From Deinococcus gobiensis I-0 (GTDB taxonomy: Bacteria; Deinococcota; Deinococci; Deinococcales; Deinococcaceae), in assembly GCF_000252445.1 (NCBI RefSeq), contig NC_017805.1, positions 368,700 to 432,699 on the forward strand: a stretch of 64,000 nt of DNA, read 5' to 3'. The position numbers and the translations under genes are program-made. Under the pieces are notes generated by a model. That model had not been told where the DNA came from, searched no databases, and was given only the letters and a program-made list of their open reading frames with translations. This document shows, in pieces, positions 59,646 through 64,000 of the stretch. Each line of letters begins with the position of its first letter. The stretch's first letter is position 1.

Positions 59646-59651
59646 AGAGTA
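59646..59651 (-). promoter_or_regulatory. Leaderless -10 box of manA
   Basis: TACTCT on the minus strand lies 7 nt before the ATG at 59638. A weak -35 (TTTACG) is 18 nt upstream. Confidence 0.5.
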
Positions 59652-59698
59652 AAGCCGCCCTGGCGGCCGCGTAAAGCCGGAATCTAACTGCAGCTTCC

Positions 59699-60435
59699 TC
59701 AGCTCCGGCCCGCCGCCAGCGCGCACAGGGCCGCGAGTTCGGCCAGGGTCACGGCCGCGCCGTAGCTGTCGCCGGTCAGGCCGCCGCCCAGGCGCCTCGC
59801 CGCGAAGATCGAGACGAGCAGCGTGGTCCCCAGCGCCCAGGCCCAGGCCGCCCCCGCCCCCGGCAGCAGCAGCGTGGGCGCGGCGAGCAGCAGCGCGGGC
59901 CAGAGGGGACCGCCCCGTGCCTGCGCGCCCAGCGACGGTTTTCCGGCCAGCCCCGTCCGCGCCGCCGGAAACAGGCGCAGGGGCAGCAGCAGCGCCGTGC
60001 GCGCCGCCACCGCCGCCACCAGCGGGGCGTAGACGGGCAGGGCAGAGGAGAGCACGCTCCACAGCGCGAGCAGGGTCAGGGTCCCCGTCGCCAGCCCGAA
60101 GGCCCCCACATGCACGTCGCGCAGGATCTCCAGGCGCCGCGCGGGCGTGGTCGCGGCGAACAGGGCGTCCCCGCTGTCCACCAGCCCGTCGAAGTGCAGC
60201 ATCCCCGTCAGGGCCAGCCATGCGGCGAGCGCCAGCGCGGCCCGTACACCCCCCGGCAGGGGTAGCGGCAGCCAGAGGAGCAGCGCCACGAGACCCCCCA
60301 CCGCGTACCCGGCGAGCGGGTAGTAGGCCGCCGCCCGCGCGAAGTCGCCCTCCCGGAGGTCCCCCGTGTGCGGCAGCGGCAGCGTGGTCAGGAAGGTCAG
60401 GGCCAGGTGCGCGGCCCGCACCTCCCGCCGCCAGG

Positions 60436-60439
<4 letters not shown>
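59699..60439 (-). CDS. cobS: Adenosylcobinamide-GDP ribazoletransferase (CobS)
   Basis: The 246-aa membrane protein joins alpha-ribazole to adenosylcobinamide-GDP, the last step of cobalamin assembly. Family features are [10 protein letters not shown] near residue 15, [21 protein letters not shown], and [46 protein letters not shown] with the acidic active-site residues near 80-110, followed by [24 protein letters not shown] 60439 overlaps the cobT stop (ATGA). Confidence 0.93.
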
Positions 60440-61499
<1,060 letters not shown>

Positions 61500-61503
<4 letters not shown>

Positions 61504-62011
61504 GGTTGTCCTTTGAGTTGCAGCGGCAGGCCGCTGACGAGCAGATACGCCTCGTCGCTCGCGGCGGCGACGCGCTGGTTCACGCGGCCCAGCGCGTCGC
61601 GGTAGGTCCGCGCCAGGGCGTTGTCGGGCACGATGCCCAGGCCGACCTCGTTGCTCACGAGGACGGACAGGCCGCCGCGTTCACGCAGCGCCGCGAGCAG
61701 GTCGTCGGTGGCGGCGAGCATCCGGTCTTCGGATTCTCCGGCCAGCAGCAGGTTGCTGACCCACAGACTCAGGCAGTCGAGCAGCAGCGTGGGCGTCTGG
61801 ACATTCCGGGCGGCCTGGGCCACGTCCAGGGGTTCCTCGGCGGTGTGCCAGGCGGCGGGGCGGTCGCCTCTGTGCCGGGCGATGCGCTCCCGCATCTCGT
61901 CGTCGAAGGCCTGCGCGGTGGCGAGGTAGGTCACGTCTTTGCCGGGGCGGGCGGCGTAGGCCTCGGCAAAGCGGCTCTTGCCGCTGCGCGCGCCGCCGCT
62001 CACGTACACGA

Positions 62012-62015
<4 letters not shown>
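61500..62015 (-). CDS. cobU: Adenosylcobinamide kinase/guanylyltransferase (CobU)
   Basis: The 171-aa bifunctional enzyme phosphorylates adenosylcobinamide and adds GMP. P-loop GGARSGKSRFAE lies at residues about 7-18, the LLLDCLSLWVSNLLL segment near 80 and VLVSNEVGLGIVPDNALARTYRDALGRVNQ near 115-145. The GTG start at 62015 overlaps the cobQ stop (GTGA); no ATG is available and the P-loop follows at the right distance. Confidence 0.93.
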
Positions 62016-63401
<1,386 letters not shown>

Positions 63402-63409
<8 letters not shown>

Positions 63410-64000
63410 GTGTTCCCCTCCATTGTCCGAGGGCTGCCAGCAGCGTGCCGTCCTGCGCCGCCCCCCGCGTGCTGACCCGGATACGGCCCGGCAGCCCGTA
63501 ACTCGCGCAGTCGCGCACCCGCACGCCCAGGGCCAGCAGCGCCGCCGCCGTTCCCGCGCCGTCCCCGACCTCCAGCGTCATGAACGGTGCGCCGTGATGC
63601 TCGACCGGCCCGAAGGCAGCCAGCGCGTGGGCCAGCGCCGCCGCGTCGGCCCGCACGCGGGGCAGCGTGGTCTCCAGAAATTCTCCCGCATCCGGCAGGG
63701 CCGCGAGCAGCGCCGCCGTGCCCGCCGGCAGGTGCCACGCCGGGGCGAGGTTGTCCAGCCGCGCGGCGACCTCCGGCGTGCCCAGCGCATAGGCGGGCCG
63801 CGCCCCGACCAGCCCGTGTGCCTTGCCGGGCGAGAGCAGCCGCACCACGGCCGGCGAGGCGGGCGGCGGGGGCAACGCGACGAAGGGCGCGTAGGCCTCG
63901 TCCACGATCAGGAGGGCACCGGCTTCCTCGCAGCGCCCGGCCAGCTGCCGCAACTCGGCGGGGCTGGGCGCGCGCCCGGTCGGGTTGTGCGGAGCACCGA
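63402..64000 (-). CDS. Threonine-phosphate decarboxylase-like aminotransferase (CobC/CobD), partial
   Basis: Only the C-terminal part is in the window; the gene runs off the right edge. The visible 199 residues start with [37 protein letters not shown], the class I/II aminotransferase pattern with the PLP-binding Asp and Tyr. The PLP lysine is in [20 protein letters not shown]. The end reads [25 protein letters not shown], as in histidinol-phosphate aminotransferase relatives. In a cob operon it most likely makes (R)-1-amino-2-propanol phosphate. Whether it is CobC or CobD type cannot be told from this part. Confidence 0.85.

Overview
The window looks like part of a secondary replicon (plasmid, megaplasmid or chromid) of a Deinococcus-type bacterium. 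The reasons are the high GC content, a RepA-type (replication initiator protein A) gene beside an iteron array, several promoters with a TANNNT box 6-7 nt before the start codon (leaderless style), an exact HspR/HAIR heat-shock operator in front of ftsH, and tightly packed operons joined by ATGA/GTGA overlaps. The genus is my inference from gene content and style; no database search was possible.

Layout. 1-2511: an AT-rich end, a decayed sugar-phosphate isomerase gene and an intact Gfo/Idh/MocA oxidoreductase. 2524-4430: the replication origin, with an AT-rich palindromic stretch, 11 direct iterons plus one inverted copy, and repA reading towards them; a further iteron lies inside repA. 4650-10611: purine catabolism operon xdhA-xdhB-xdhC-guaD (guanine to xanthine to urate). 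10596-12483: MFS exporter and its TetR regulator. 12540-13859: secreted phytase-like esterase lipoprotein. 13939-17462: metNI with two metQ genes behind a SAM riboswitch and terminator. 17494-24954: an unusual minus-strand cluster of a short peptide with a lasso-type leader motif, two paralogous lipoproteins (one with a beta-helix), three tail-collar (Mdp-type) proteins, a Tat-exported binding protein and a GNAT acetyltransferase.

25356-31610: small hypothetical protein, EamA exporter, PAS-AraC regulator, TetR divergent from a YhgE/Pip-type membrane protein, and an unrecognised 303-aa protein. 31937-41657: sugar or polyol operon with split transketolase, FGGY kinase, Rbs-type ABC transporter, SorC regulator and two SDR dehydrogenases; matching operators before the first gene and before the regulator mark it as one regulon. 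41688-51349: LacI-controlled Dpp-type ABC transporter with a permease-ATPase fusion, a Nif3-like protein and two esterases, probably for an esterified oligosaccharide or similar plant compound. 51603-54219: low-affinity iron permease family protein and ftsH. 54225-57622: acyl-CoA dehydrogenase divergent from a quinone reductase-merR pair. 57749-58617: a hot-dog-like gene with an apparent frameshift. 58670-59651: manA. 59699-64000: cobalamin late-pathway genes cobS, cobT, cobU, cobQ and a partial cobC/cobD.

The strongest candidates for something undescribed are the 17.5-25 kb peptide/lipoprotein/collar cluster, the origin with an iteron embedded in the initiator gene, and the split-transketolase regulon. 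No tRNA, rRNA, CRISPR array or intact transposase was seen.
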